Shown: piece after piece, positions 26,480-34,817 of the stretch | Layout: each line of letters starts with the position of its first letter | How positions within the stretch are numbered: position 1 is the stretch's first letter | DNA from: Erwinia oleae | Lineage (GTDB): Bacteria; Pseudomonadota; Gammaproteobacteria; Enterobacterales; Enterobacteriaceae | Reading direction: 5' to 3' | DNA: 39,739 bases | NCBI RefSeq assembly: GCF_000770305.1 | Contig: NZ_JNVB01000051.1 | Coordinates: 1-39,739, forward strand | Translations under genes and position numbers: made by a program | Notes under the pieces: generated by a model | Database searches by the model: none | Told to the model about the DNA's origin: nothing | What the model saw: only the letters and a program-made list of their open reading frames with translations

Positions 26480-27397
26480 ATGATCCGACTTGATGATTTA
26501 CAGATATTTGTTCAAACCGCCGATGCCGGTAGTTTTTCTGAAGCCGCGCGTCAGCTAAATATCTCGCCGGGCCGCGCCAGCAGCGCAATTCAGCGCCTTG
26601 AGGGCGCGCTTGGCGTATCGCTGTTGCTGCGCTCCACGCGCAGTATGCAGCTTTCTGAAAACGGCAAACAGTATCTGCCGCACGCGCGCGAAATGCTGGC
26701 AGCGTTAGCAAGAAGCCAGCAGGCGCTTGCGCTGGACCGCAGCATGCTCTCCGGGCGATTAACGCTGTCGGCACCGTCCGATTTTGGCCGAAATCTGTTG
26801 CAGCCCTGGCTCGACAGGTTTCAGCGTCAGCACCCGGAAGTGTCTCTGCATCTGAAGATCAGCGATCGCGCAGCCGATCTGCTTCGTCAGCCGCTGGACG
26901 TGGCGATCCGCTATGGCGAGCTGCCCGATTCCAGCCTGATCGCCATGCCGATCGCCGGTAAAAACCGCCGTACGCTGTGCGCGTCGCCCGCGTATCTGGC
27001 GCGCTGCGGCAGGCCCGGGGAGGTGAGCGAACTTTTGCAGCACAACTGTCTGCGTTTTATCTGGAGCGAGCAGGTGCACGAGCGCTGGCGCTTTACGCTA
27101 CCCACAGGTGAACAAACGGTGAGCGTCGCGGGGAACCGCATCAGCGATGACGCAGACGTGGTCAGGCGTTGGGCCATCGCCGGGGAAGGCGTGGTCTATA
27201 AATCGCGGTTGGATGTGATTGAGGATATTGTTGCCGGCAGGCTGATCGAACTGTTCCCTGGCAACTGGTGCGAACCTTCGCCGCTTCATCTGGTGTGCGC
27301 GCACCGTTCAAAAATGACGCCGCTGGTAGTGAAGCTGCTGGAATTTTTGCGGGAGAGCTGCCGCGCGTTACAGGCGCGGCTGCCCGAAAGTGAGTAG
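26480..27397 (+). CDS. LysR-family transcriptional regulator
   Basis: This 305-residue regulator has an N-terminal winged helix (MIRLDDLQIFVQTADAGSFS, then AARQLNISPGRASSAIQRLE with the recognition helix) and a two-lobe substrate-binding domain (LTLSAPSDFGRNLLQPWL, DVAIRYGELPDSSLIAMPI). It belongs to the CrgA/PecT-like branch often paired with oxidoreductases. I start it at ATG 26480; a TTG three codons upstream is the alternative. The gene is divergent from the zinc-type dehydrogenase, which it most likely controls. The inducer is unknown. Confidence 0.92.
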   Translation: MIRLDDLQIFVQTADAGSFSEAARQLNISPGRASSAIQRLEGALGVSLLLRSTRSMQLSENGKQYLPHAREMLAALARSQQALALDRSMLSGRLTLSAPSDFGRNLLQPWLDRFQRQHPEVSLHLKISDRAADLLRQPLDVAIRYGELPDSSLIAMPIAGKNRRTLCASPAYLARCGRPGEVSELLQHNCLRFIWSEQVHERWRFTLPTGEQTVSVAGNRISDDADVVRRWAIAGEGVVYKSRLDVIEDIVAGRLIELFPGNWCEPSPLHLVCAHRSKMTPLVVKLLEFLRESCRALQARLPESE

Positions 27398-27414
27398 AGG
27401 TGGGCGCGGTGCGG

Positions 27415-27663
27415 TCAGTTGCGCGGTTTCAGAACGTAGTGCGGGTGACGTCCGGCCAGCAGCAGCAGGTATTCATATTCCGTCTGGCGCAGCAGGCTGG
27501 CGTCCGCGCCCGTCGCTTCTTTGGTCTGCCAGCTGCGCAGGCTGAACCCAAACTGCTCGGCCGCTTTCTCCTGCGTAAGACCTGCCGCTATCCTTAGCTC
27601 CCTGACGTCGGCCGCGACAATGACGGGCCTTAATTTTGCTTTATTATTCAGAAAGCCTCCCAC
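27415..27663 (-). CDS. Small helix-turn-helix protein (XRE-like)
   Basis: This protein of up to 82 residues contains a clear Cro/C1-type helix-turn-helix: VRELRIAAGLTQEKAAEQFG, then FSLRSWQTKEATGADAS. A Tyr/Leu-rich tail follows (QTEYEYLLLLAGRHP). The arrangement resembles MqsA-type antitoxins and other small DNA-binding regulators, but there is no zinc domain and no adjacent toxin gene. The start is unclear. GTG 27663 has no ribosome-binding site, while GGAGG lies inside the frame just after it, so translation could begin a few codons later at a non-ATG codon. It converges with the LysR gene. Function unknown; probably a transcription factor. Confidence 0.6.
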   Translation of the reverse strand: MGGFLNNKAKLRPVIVAADVRELRIAAGLTQEKAAEQFGFSLRSWQTKEATGADASLLRQTEYEYLLLLAGRHPHYVLKPRN

Positions 27664-27798
27664 CGGTAGTTATGACACGACACGCGCGAATTTCTTCGCA
27701 ACAATCGTGTGAGTATCAAAACAGCGTTTTACAGTAAAACATTTGTGTTAAGAAAAATTAACCATTGCGACCATTATGTCAAGAAATTGACAGTATTA

Positions 27799-27891
27799 TT
27801 TTCAGCACCCGCAGCGATAGAATTCTCGTCGATATTTAAACGCTATTGTCGATAAAATATTATATTTTTCAGCAATTTGTCGTGAATTCTC
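27799..27891 (+). repeat. Pair of imperfect direct repeats (TTTTCAGCA ... GAATTCTC)
   Basis: Two copies of the two-part motif TTTTCAGCA and GAATTCTC occur at 27799-27827 and 27866-27891. The internal spacing is 12 and 9 bases, and the copies are separated by 38 bases. The parts are identical in both copies, while the spacer differs. Possible binding sites for the neighbouring regulators; no known consensus matches. Confidence 0.4.
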
Positions 27892-28094
27892 AGAAGCGGT
27901 CGTAAACGTTCAGGAAAATATCTGGTTAACCTTTTCCCGTTAACGACAAAACCACACCTTTTCGACAACATTCTGCCTTACGAAAAATCACATGTTCCGG
28001 CGGAGGGTGTTACGCCAAACGCTCATTACAGTATAAGGTAAACTGGCAGATTAATATTTTGAATAATGCGGATTTTAATGCTGAAAGCAGGAGA

Positions 28095-28211
28095 ATGTAT
28101 TGGCTGATCGGCATAAACATTTATGTAATTGAAATTTTTGTTAAAGTGCGGCAGCGTTGTTTTACTGAAAATATATATTACTTATTCATTAGAGGCATAG
28201 CGATTTTCTGA
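28095..28211 (+). CDS. Possible small hydrophobic protein (38 residues)
   Basis: An ATG at 28095 opens 38 codons (MYWLIGINIYVIEIFVKV, then RQRCFTENIYYLFIRGIAIF) ending in TGA at 28211. An AGGAG precedes it but is only one to two bases from the ATG, too close for efficient use. The composition is rich in Ile, Phe and Tyr, as expected of AT-rich random DNA as well as of a small membrane peptide. I give it low weight. Confidence 0.2.
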   Translation: MYWLIGINIYVIEIFVKVRQRCFTENIYYLFIRGIAIF

Positions 28212-28371
28212 CGCCTTCCTTAACCGATTTGTGATGACAACAGGCAATAACAGGCCTATTATTATCCCGATAATTTATCGGAATATTCTCCTTCCCAAAC
28301 GTTTTTTCTCTAACGGTTATTATAAATTTACTTTTTATTTCACCCCATCCTTATGTTTGGGGGAGGACAGC

Positions 28372-30159
28372 ATGTTAATGAATCTTGGCGGTGATGAGTC
28401 CCGCCGTATAAAAGCTCTCCAGGCGCTTCTTGCTCCCGACGAAAGCCGGGACGAGGTGCTACGGAAATTCGTCCAGCTGGCGAGTCAGGCGCTGGGGATC
28501 CCGGGAAGCTTCATTTCTGTCCTTGATGATGAGCATCAGTTTGTTCGCGCGTCACGTAATTTTGATCTTAAAGAGTCGTCACGCGACGACTCCTTGTGCC
28601 GTCATGTGGTGGATAGCGACATTCCGGTCGTGGTGCCCGATACGCTTCACGATCCGCGTTTTTCTACCCATCCATTGATTATTGGCGAACCCTTTATTCG
28701 TTTTTATGCCGGCGTGCCGCTTAAAAATCGCGAACGTATCGTATTGGGCACGCTCTGCGTTACCGATACCCGCCCGCATACCTTCAGCACCGAACAGCTG
28801 GCCACGCTCAAACTGCTGGGCGAACTGGTGATGTCTTTTCTTGAAGCGTGGCACGCGGCGAGCTTTACCGATGTGGTCACCGGGCTGCCAAATCGTCAGC
28901 GGTTGATTCGCGATCTGCAATTTCTGGCGGCGGCTGGCGATACGACGTTGCGCAGGCTGGTGCTGATTGACTGTATCGACATGCCGCGCGCTTACGAGCT
29001 GGCCCGTTCAATGGGCATGCTGCCGGTAGAAAACTTACTGAAGGATATGGCGACGCTGCTGCCGCTGCGTCTGCGCCCCGGCGTAGATGACCGGATTTAT
29101 ACCGTAGCGACCGGCCGTTTTGCTATTCTGACCGGTGCAAAAAGCCGCCTCAGCGCCAGCTACGTTGCGACTGTATTACAGGGGATCAGCGCCGATCTGG
29201 AAGAGGGGATCTCCGTCGAACTGACGGCCTATACGGGCGAAACCGCCTTTATGCCAGGCAGTTTCTCCGCCCAGGAGATCCTACGACAGGGCGTCAGCGC
29301 GTTGCACGAGGCGATTGGACAGGGCGTTTCGGCGATGAGCTTTAATGAAAGCTTCGATGCCAGCCGCACGGAAGATTTTCTGCTGATGAACGATCTGGCC
29401 GTCGCGCTGGAGAAGAATGAAGGGCTCTATCTGGTTTATCAGCCGAAAGTCTGTTTGCAGACTGGCGTACCGCTGGGGCTGGAGGCGCTGATCCGCTGGA
29501 AGCATCCTACCAGAGGCGAGCTCTCGCCCGCGATGTTTATCCCCCTGGCTTCGCAGACAAACCTGGTGTCTGCATTAACCGAATGGGTGATCAACAGCGT
29601 CATTGCCCAACAGAAAGCGTGGCGCAGTACCACCATTCGGCTGCCGGTCTCTGTTAACGTCAGCGAAATGGATTTTGCCCGCGAAGGTTATGCTGACTAT
29701 CTGGAAGACAAAATGATCAAGGCCGGCTTGCCCACCGCCTTGCTGGGCATTGAGTGCATGGAGACGGAGAGTATTCTTGAAAGCCCGGCGGCACTGAAGG
29801 GGCTGGAGATGCTTAAGCAGCGCGGTTTTGCGCTGTCGCTGGATGATTTCGGTATTGGCTATAGCAACATCAGCTACCTGCGCAGGATGCCGCTGGATGT
29901 GATTAAGCTGGATAAGTCGTTAATCAGCGAACTTTCTTCCGATACCGCCTCGCGCATTATTGCAAGAAGCATCATTAAGATGCTGAAAGATCTGGATTAT
30001 ACCGTACTGGCCGAGGGCGTGGAGAATGCTGAAATTGTTTCAACGCTGCGGCAATACGGCTGCGATCAGGCTCAGGGCTTCTTCTACTCTAAGCCGCTGC
30101 CGGTAGAGGAACTTCAGAGCTGGCTCTCCTGGAAACTACGCGATCGGCTCTACGGATAA
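28372..30159 (+). CDS. GAF-degenerate GGDEF-EAL protein, probable c-di-GMP phosphodiesterase
   Basis: This predicted cyclic-di-GMP hydrolase has 595 residues counted from ATG 28372, which has GGGGGAGG six bases upstream; the frame is open further up. An N-terminal GAF domain (FISVLDDEHQFVRAS, RFYAGVPLKNRERIVLGTLC quoted as FYAGVPL) is followed by a GGDEF-like domain (FTDVVTGLPNRQRL). Its signature is reduced to ATGRFAIL, so it cannot cyclise GTP. The EAL domain looks intact: LEALIRWKHP, VNVS, an ExxE pair in GIECMETES, SLDDFGIGYSN, DVIKLDKSLI, LAEGVEN and the final QGFFYSKPLP. It should therefore degrade c-di-GMP in response to a GAF-bound small molecule. No membrane helices are seen. It is monocistronic. 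Confidence 0.93.
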   Translation: MLMNLGGDESRRIKALQALLAPDESRDEVLRKFVQLASQALGIPGSFISVLDDEHQFVRASRNFDLKESSRDDSLCRHVVDSDIPVVVPDTLHDPRFSTHPLIIGEPFIRFYAGVPLKNRERIVLGTLCVTDTRPHTFSTEQLATLKLLGELVMSFLEAWHAASFTDVVTGLPNRQRLIRDLQFLAAAGDTTLRRLVLIDCIDMPRAYELARSMGMLPVENLLKDMATLLPLRLRPGVDDRIYTVATGRFAILTGAKSRLSASYVATVLQGISADLEEGISVELTAYTGETAFMPGSFSAQEILRQGVSALHEAIGQGVSAMSFNESFDASRTEDFLLMNDLAVALEKNEGLYLVYQPKVCLQTGVPLGLEALIRWKHPTRGELSPAMFIPLASQTNLVSALTEWVINSVIAQQKAWRSTTIRLPVSVNVSEMDFAREGYADYLEDKMIKAGLPTALLGIECMETESILESPAALKGLEMLKQRGFALSLDDFGIGYSNISYLRRMPLDVIKLDKSLISELSSDTASRIIARSIIKMLKDLDYTVLAEGVENAEIVSTLRQYGCDQAQGFFYSKPLPVEELQSWLSWKLRDRLYG

Positions 30160-30166
30160 TACCTTC

Positions 30167-30184
30167 ACGCGGCTTCGGCCGCGT
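30167..30184 (+). terminator. TTCG-tetraloop hairpin after the GAF-EAL gene
   Basis: ACGCGGC and GCCGCGT form a seven-pair stem closed by a C(TTCG)G loop, an exceptionally stable RNA hairpin. It lies eight bases after the stop codon. No T-run follows at once, so it may protect the 3' end or act with Rho. Confidence 0.6.
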
Positions 30185-30385
30185 CAATCCTCACGCTCTT
30201 CCCCGCTCAATCCCCTGTTTTTTAACCGCTTTTTTTATTTCTTATTATCGATCGCTCAGCCTGTTGCGCCTGGGTGCAACTTAACACTCTTCCTGACAGT
30301 GACAATCACCTTTATTCACGTTTTCCGCGTGTTTATCAAAATCCTGAAAAGTTCCTTAATAAATTTTTACACGAGTAATAAAAAG

Positions 30386-30404
30386 GATTATATTTCGCAT
30401 TCTC
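30386..30404 (+). promoter_or_regulatory. Fur box upstream of fhuE
   Basis: GATTAT (30386-30391) and CATTCTC (30398-30404) match both outer arms of the 19-base Fur consensus GATAATGATAATCATTATC, about 11 of 19 positions overall. The site lies 107 bases before the receptor gene, in an otherwise AT-rich 351-base gap. Iron repression of fhuE through Fur is known in E. coli, which supports the call. Confidence 0.6.
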
Positions 30405-30510
30405 ATTTGCGTTCGCGTGCGAAGCAGGTTTGAGCCCGTCATCATCGACCTTTTTTATGCGTCGCTCAGATGAATTTCACCTTATTAATTAGCGTGTTTC
30501 GGAGGTAGTT

Positions 30511-32724
30511 TTGTTTACAACTCCACGATTTAACCGGGAAAAGCGCGCTGGCAACGCCGCATCATCTTATATCGCCACTCCCTGTTCACTTACCGCCGTA
30601 CTGGTCGCCGTGGCGCTTCAGTCGACGTTTGCACAGGCGGCTGAAACAAATAAAGAACAAACGCTAACGGTAAACGCTGATGCGTCAGCAGCGAGCGCTG
30701 GCGAGACGGCTGCCACAGATTACAGCGTGCCGGTTACCCGTGCCGGTACCAAAATGGATCTGCTTGCCCGCGACATTCCGCAGTCCGTCAGCATCATCAG
30801 CAAGCAGCGCATGGAAGATCAGCAGCTTCAGTCGGTCGGCCAGGTGCTGAACAACACCACTGCCATCATGGAAAACGTGGCTGATATGGATCGTCGTACC
30901 TACTATTCACGCGGCTTCCTGATCGACAACTATATGGTCGATGGCATTCCTACCGTCTTTGAACCGCGCTGGAATCTGGGCGATGCACAGTCCGACAGCG
31001 CGCTCTACGAGCGTATCGAAGTGGTTCGCGGCGCAACCGGCCTGATGACCGGGCCCGGCAACCCTTCAGCCGCAGTCAATATGGTGCGTAAGCATGCCGA
31101 CAGCCGTGAATTCACCGGCAACGTTTCCGCGACCTGGGGAAGCTGGAACAAGCAGCGCTACGTGGCCGATCTCTCCACGCCGCTGAATCAGGAAGGCACG
31201 GTGCGCGGTCGCCTGGTGGCAGGCTGGCAGGATAACAACAGCTTTATCGAGCGATACGGCGCGGACAAAAAATTTATTTATGGCGTGGTTGATGCTGACT
31301 TAACCGACAGCACCACGCTGTCGGTGGGCTATGAATTTCAGCAGACCAATACCGACAGCACGATGTGGGGCGGTGCGCCGCGCTGGTACATTGATGGCAG
31401 CCAGACCGATTTCCGCCGTGGTTTCAATACATCGCCGGACTGGGCCTATAACAATAAAGAGAGCAAAAAAACCTTTGTTACGCTCAAGCAGAATTTTGCT
31501 GATAACTGGCAGTTAACGCTGAACGGTAGCCATAACGAAACGCTGCTCGACAGTAAACAGATGTATATCGACGGCTTCTTCGATAAAAACACCGGCCAGG
31601 GCGTATCGGGCTATGCGGGATATCCCGTGGTGGGCGGAACGGGCTACAACACCGGCAAGCGCAAGGTGGATGCGGTTGACGCCTACGTCAACGGACAGTA
31701 TGAGCTGCTGGGTCGCCAGCACGAGTTGATGCTGGGTGCAAACTACACCAAACAGCAAAATACCTATCACGGCACCTTTGAAAATATCTCTTCCGAGATG
31801 CTCGGCAACTTTAATGATTTTGACGGTCAATTCCGTGAAACGGACTGGGGCCAGCGCAGCACCTCTCAGGATGATACGATTCGTCAGAAATCTGCCTATC
31901 TGGCTACCCGTATTTCGCTGGCCGATCCGCTGCATCTGATCCTCGGCGCGCGCTACACCCGCTGGAACGCGCACACCCTGACGGAAGACGTTGAGAAGAA
32001 CAACATCACGCCCTACGGCGGTCTGATTTATGACATTGATGATAACTGGTCGGCCTACGCCAGCTATACCTCGGTGTTCCAGCCGCAAACTTATCGTGAT
32101 ATCAACGGCAGCTATCTGGCACCCGCCGTCGGTAAAAACTACGAAGCGGGTCTGAAGTCCGACTGGTATAACAGCCGCCTGACCACCTCGCTATCCGTAT
32201 TCCGCATCGAGCTTGATAACGTGGCGCAGAGCACCGGACGCATCATTCCGGGCACGACGGATACCGCCTATGAAGGTAAGGACGGCACGGTAAGCCGTGG
32301 TATCGAATTCGAAGTTAACGGCGCACTGACCGATAACTGGCAGATGACCGTGGGCGGCACGCGCTATATTGCCGAAGACGGCGACGGCGAGGCCTACAAT
32401 CCGACTCTCCCGCGCACGCAGCTTAAGTTGTTTACCAGCTATCGCCTGCCCATGCTGCAACAGCTTACGCTGGGCGGCGGCGTGAACTGGCAGACGCACG
32501 TTTGGGATAACGTCAGCGCACCGGAAGGTAACGGCACCTGGCGGGCGGAGCAGGGCAGCTATGCGCTGGTTAACCTGTTCGGTCGCTATCAGCTTACTAA
32601 AAAGTTAACGTTACAGGGAAACATCAACAACCTGCTGGATAAAGAGTACGACACCAACCTCGGTAGCGGCATTGTTTATGGCGAACCGCGCAATGTTTCG
32701 GTCACCGCCAGCTATAAGTTCTGA
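30511..32724 (+). CDS. fhuE: FhuE-type TonB-dependent ferric hydroxamate siderophore receptor
   Basis: This outer-membrane receptor has 737 residues and follows E. coli FhuE along its whole length. FhuE imports ferric coprogen, rhodotorulic acid and ferrioxamine-type siderophores using TonB energy. A signal peptide ends near Ala43-Ala44, and a TonB-box-like TLTVNA follows (51-56). The plug has RDIPQSVSIISKQRMEDQQLQ, YYSRGF and ERIEVVRGATGLMTGPGNPSAAVNMVRK. The barrel ends in the aromatic SYKF. The start is TTG at 30511 with GGAGGT four bases upstream; I see no better ATG, since the signal peptide needs this region. It is monocistronic, with a Fur-like box upstream and a strong terminator downstream. 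Confidence 0.94.
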   Translation: MFTTPRFNREKRAGNAASSYIATPCSLTAVLVAVALQSTFAQAAETNKEQTLTVNADASAASAGETAATDYSVPVTRAGTKMDLLARDIPQSVSIISKQRMEDQQLQSVGQVLNNTTAIMENVADMDRRTYYSRGFLIDNYMVDGIPTVFEPRWNLGDAQSDSALYERIEVVRGATGLMTGPGNPSAAVNMVRKHADSREFTGNVSATWGSWNKQRYVADLSTPLNQEGTVRGRLVAGWQDNNSFIERYGADKKFIYGVVDADLTDSTTLSVGYEFQQTNTDSTMWGGAPRWYIDGSQTDFRRGFNTSPDWAYNNKESKKTFVTLKQNFADNWQLTLNGSHNETLLDSKQMYIDGFFDKNTGQGVSGYAGYPVVGGTGYNTGKRKVDAVDAYVNGQYELLGRQHELMLGANYTKQQNTYHGTFENISSEMLGNFNDFDGQFRETDWGQRSTSQDDTIRQKSAYLATRISLADPLHLILGARYTRWNAHTLTEDVEKNNITPYGGLIYDIDDNWSAYASYTSVFQPQTYRDINGSYLAPAVGKNYEAGLKSDWYNSRLTTSLSVFRIELDNVAQSTGRIIPGTTDTAYEGKDGTVSRGIEFEVNGALTDNWQMTVGGTRYIAEDGDGEAYNPTLPRTQLKLFTSYRLPMLQQLTLGGGVNWQTHVWDNVSAPEGNGTWRAEQGSYALVNLFGRYQLTKKLTLQGNINNLLDKEYDTNLGSGIVYGEPRNVSVTASYKF

Positions 32725-32732
32725 TTGACCAG

Positions 32733-32758
32733 AATGGCTCCGCTTCGGAGCCATTTTT
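32733..32758 (+). terminator. Strong intrinsic terminator of fhuE
   Basis: AATGGCTCCG pairs with CGGAGCCATT around a three-base loop, and the descending arm runs into five Ts (32754-32758). It lies nine bases after the fhuE stop. The reverse strand has only two As before the stem, so it mainly serves fhuE. Confidence 0.9.
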
Positions 32759-32792
32759 GGCTGGTCTGGCAGCCTGTAGCGCGTCAACGATC

Positions 32793-33410
32793 TTATTGAT
32801 CTGCCTTGCATAGATCCCAGGCAGACATTACCAACGTTACAGAATTATTCATATCAGCCAGAGCAATACCATCGCGTGCCAGCGTGGACAAACCCAGTAA
32901 GAACGCATCAAAGGTGGTTGTCAGCGCATGGACATCCGTGCTTTCGCAGAGTTCACCGCTGTCAATCCCGCGCCGGATATTGTGGGTAATACCTGCACGC
33001 GTATGCTCACGTGATTTCGCCAGCGGTTCGGTGACGGATGCATGTTCTGCCGAAGTCGCACTCATCACGCCTAAGCCAACCATGCAACCCTTCGGATGAT
33101 CGTTCTCACACTGCATGCTGGCTGAAAGCCGTAACGTCGTTTCAATAGCGCTTCGCGGTGGCAGGGTGTTATCCCATAACGGCTCCGTCACCCGCCCGTA
33201 GGTTGACAGATAACGCTGAACGCACTCCCGGAAAAGCGCCTCTTTTGAACCAAAGGCAGCGTAAAAGCTGGGGGCGGAAATACCGTTATTGATACCCGCT
33301 TTCAGCAGGCTCAGCGATGTTGATTCGTAACCCTTTTCCCAGAAAAGATACATCGCCTCGTTAATGGCTTTATCGCGATCAAACGTTCTTGGGCGTCCCA
33401 TTGTCGCCAT
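32793..33410 (-). CDS. TetR-family repressor of the adjacent efflux/hydrolase operon
   Basis: This 205-residue TetR-type repressor starts at ATG 33410, with GGAG seven bases upstream. The DNA-binding domain reads GRPRTFDRDKAINEAMYLFW, then GYESTSLSLLKAGINNGISAPSFYAAFGSKEALF (quoted as ISAPSFYAAFGSKEALF). The C-terminal domain carries the KGCMVGLG signature of the AcrR/NemR-like group that senses electrophiles or aromatic compounds. It is divergent from an MFS exporter. Two inverted repeats in the 121-base gap are good operator candidates covering both promoters, which suggests autoregulation. Its inducer is not known; Cys residues in QCENDHPKGC and GELCES might sense reactive molecules, by analogy only. 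Confidence 0.92.
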   Translation of the reverse strand: MATMGRPRTFDRDKAINEAMYLFWEKGYESTSLSLLKAGINNGISAPSFYAAFGSKEALFRECVQRYLSTYGRVTEPLWDNTLPPRSAIETTLRLSASMQCENDHPKGCMVGLGVMSATSAEHASVTEPLAKSREHTRAGITHNIRRGIDSGELCESTDVHALTTTFDAFLLGLSTLARDGIALADMNNSVTLVMSAWDLCKADQ

Positions 33411-33453
33411 GGCTCACTCCAGTCAAAAAAGCAGGTATGAGAGTATTATACCA

Positions 33454-33471
33454 AACGATATATAAATCGTT
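33454..33471. promoter_or_regulatory. Inverted repeat AACGAT-N6-ATCGTT, second TetR operator candidate
   Basis: Six-base arms flank a six-base AT centre. The right arm overlaps the first two bases of the exporter's -35 (TTGACA). The left side is three bases from a perfect TATAAT on the minus strand (plus 33445-33450) that probably serves the TetR gene. A protein bound here could affect both promoters. Confidence 0.5.
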
Positions 33472-33498
33472 GACAAAAAGTTTGCGCGGCACTAATGT
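33470..33498 (+). promoter_or_regulatory. Sigma-70 promoter of the MFS/hydrolase operon
   Basis: A perfect TTGACA (33470-33475) is followed after 17 bases by TAATGT (33493-33498), four of six matches to TATAAT. It lies 34 bases before the exporter start. The -10 is covered by the adjacent inverted repeat, as expected of a promoter controlled by TetR-type repression. Confidence 0.72.
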
Positions 33499-33512
33499 AC
33501 CAATCGGTACAT
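33495..33512. promoter_or_regulatory. TetR operator candidate ATGTACC-AATC-GGTACAT
   Basis: A perfect 18-base inverted repeat with seven-base arms and a four-base centre overlaps the -10 of the exporter promoter. This is the strongest palindrome in the divergent region. A TACCNNNNGGTA core is common for TetR regulators of the AcrR/NemR group, so I assign it to the neighbouring TetR gene with fair confidence. Confidence 0.75.
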
Positions 33513-33531
33513 AATAGCCTGAGCAGAATTT

Positions 33532-34773
33532 ATGAATACGCAAAATACTCTCCCTCTTCACCAGAAAGCTGAGGTTTCGGCCCCCCGTCCTTCAACAGAA
33601 GCGCCGCTTCCCATCGGCGCGCTGTTGGCGCTGGCGATGACGGGCTTCATCTGCATCATCACTGAGACGCTGCCTGCCGGGCTTTTGCCGCAAATGGCAT
33701 CGAGCCTGAAAGTATCGCACGCCTTAACAGGACAACTGGTAACCGCCTATGCGATGGGATCGCTTCTCGCGGCCATCCCGCTAACCATTGCCACGCAGGG
33801 ATGGCGCCGCAGGAACGTGCTGTTATTCACCATCGTGGGTTTTCTTCTCTTCAATTCGATCACCGCATTCTCCGCAAACTACGGATTAACCTTAACTGCG
33901 CGATTCTTTGCGGGCGTGGCCGCAGGCCTGGCATGGAGCCTGCTGGCAGGCTATGCGCGTCGCATGGTAGCGGTGAGTCAACAGGGAAAAGCCATGGCGA
34001 TAGCGATGGTGGGCACGCCGGTCGCTTTATCGCTGGGCGTACCGCTTGGTACCTGGTTGGGGGCAGTCATCGGCTGGCGCAGCGCGTTCGCCGGGATCTC
34101 CGCCCTGACGTTGATGCTGATTATCTGGGTGCTTGCCAAAGTGCCTGATTACCCCGGTCAGGCCAGCCATGAACGCCTGCCTCTTTACAGGGTTTTTCGC
34201 ACGCCGGGCGTCAGGCCGGTACTGAGCGTGGTGATCGCCTGGATGCTGGCTCACAACATTCTTTATACCTTCATTGCGCCCTTCGTCGCACAGGCCGGGC
34301 TGGGCGCCCATGTGGATGTGGTGCTGCTGGTGTTTGGGCTGGCAGCGCTTATTGCCATCGGCATCACCGGGCGCGTGATTGACCGCCACCTGCGTATCAG
34401 CGTGCTGGCGAGCCTGGCCACCTTTGCCGCTGTCTCTTTGCTGTTCGTCCGGGTGTCACAGATCCCGGCAGTGATTTACACGGGCGTGGCGATTTGGGGA
34501 TTAACCTTCGGCGGTGCGGCGACATTGCTTCAGACGGCGCTGGCGGATACCGCAGGTGAGGGCGCTGATATTGCCCTGTCGATGAATGTCGTGGCATGGA
34601 ACAGCGCGATTGCTGGCGGAGGCATCGTTGGCGGCCTTTTGCTGGATAACTGGGGAGCACAGGCGTTTTCGCCCGTGTTGTTCATTCTTCTGATGACTGC
34701 CTTTCTTATCGCATGGCTGTCGCGCAAACGGGGCTTCAGGCCAGGGTTGCGGCAGGTTGATATCAAAAAGTAA
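33532..34773 (+). CDS. MFS transporter (arabinose efflux permease-like)
   Basis: This 413-residue inner-membrane major facilitator protein has about twelve helices. A hydrophilic N-terminus (residues 1-25) precedes the first helix [26 protein letters not shown] (quoted as [12 protein letters not shown]). The drug-efflux loop [10 protein letters not shown] replaces the GxxxDRxGRR motif, and motif C-like [22 protein letters not shown] follows (quoted as [13 protein letters not shown]). It resembles the AraJ/YdhP/NepI group of exporters. The start ATG 33532 has only a weak ribosome-binding site. It is the first gene of a TetR-controlled operon with two hydrolases. The likely job is export of a toxic compound or of the hydrolysis product; the substrate is unknown. 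Confidence 0.9.
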   Translation: MNTQNTLPLHQKAEVSAPRPSTEAPLPIGALLALAMTGFICIITETLPAGLLPQMASSLKVSHALTGQLVTAYAMGSLLAAIPLTIATQGWRRRNVLLFTIVGFLLFNSITAFSANYGLTLTARFFAGVAAGLAWSLLAGYARRMVAVSQQGKAMAIAMVGTPVALSLGVPLGTWLGAVIGWRSAFAGISALTLMLIIWVLAKVPDYPGQASHERLPLYRVFRTPGVRPVLSVVIAWMLAHNILYTFIAPFVAQAGLGAHVDVVLLVFGLAALIAIGITGRVIDRHLRISVLASLATFAAVSLLFVRVSQIPAVIYTGVAIWGLTFGGAATLLQTALADTAGEGADIALSMNVVAWNSAIAGGGIVGGLLLDNWGAQAFSPVLFILLMTAFLIAWLSRKRGFRPGLRQVDIKK

Positions 34774-34817
34774 TCATGCTGTTGGTTGCGTTTCCCTTCT
34801 CTTTTACAGGAAAAATT

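Larger units (their letters stand above)
27664..28371. other. 708-base AT-rich region with little coding potential
   Basis: No standard gene is visible between the small HTH gene and the GAF-EAL gene. The stretch is strikingly AT-rich against its neighbours. It holds a pair of imperfect repeats (27799-27891), a short possible ORF (28095-28211), and the strong GGGGGAGG ribosome-binding site at its right end (28360-28367). The AT content and length are typical of a region bound by H-NS or holding several regulator sites. I could not identify a specific promoter. Confidence 0.5.

Noticed and set aside
27848-27855. GTCGATAA in the long AT-rich gap
   Set aside because: The -35 position does not match the FliA consensus; in AT-rich DNA such octamers arise by chance.
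28231-28371. Upstream extension of the GAF-EAL protein
   Set aside because: The extension is AT-rich, lacks a ribosome-binding site, and ATG 28372 has a near-perfect one.
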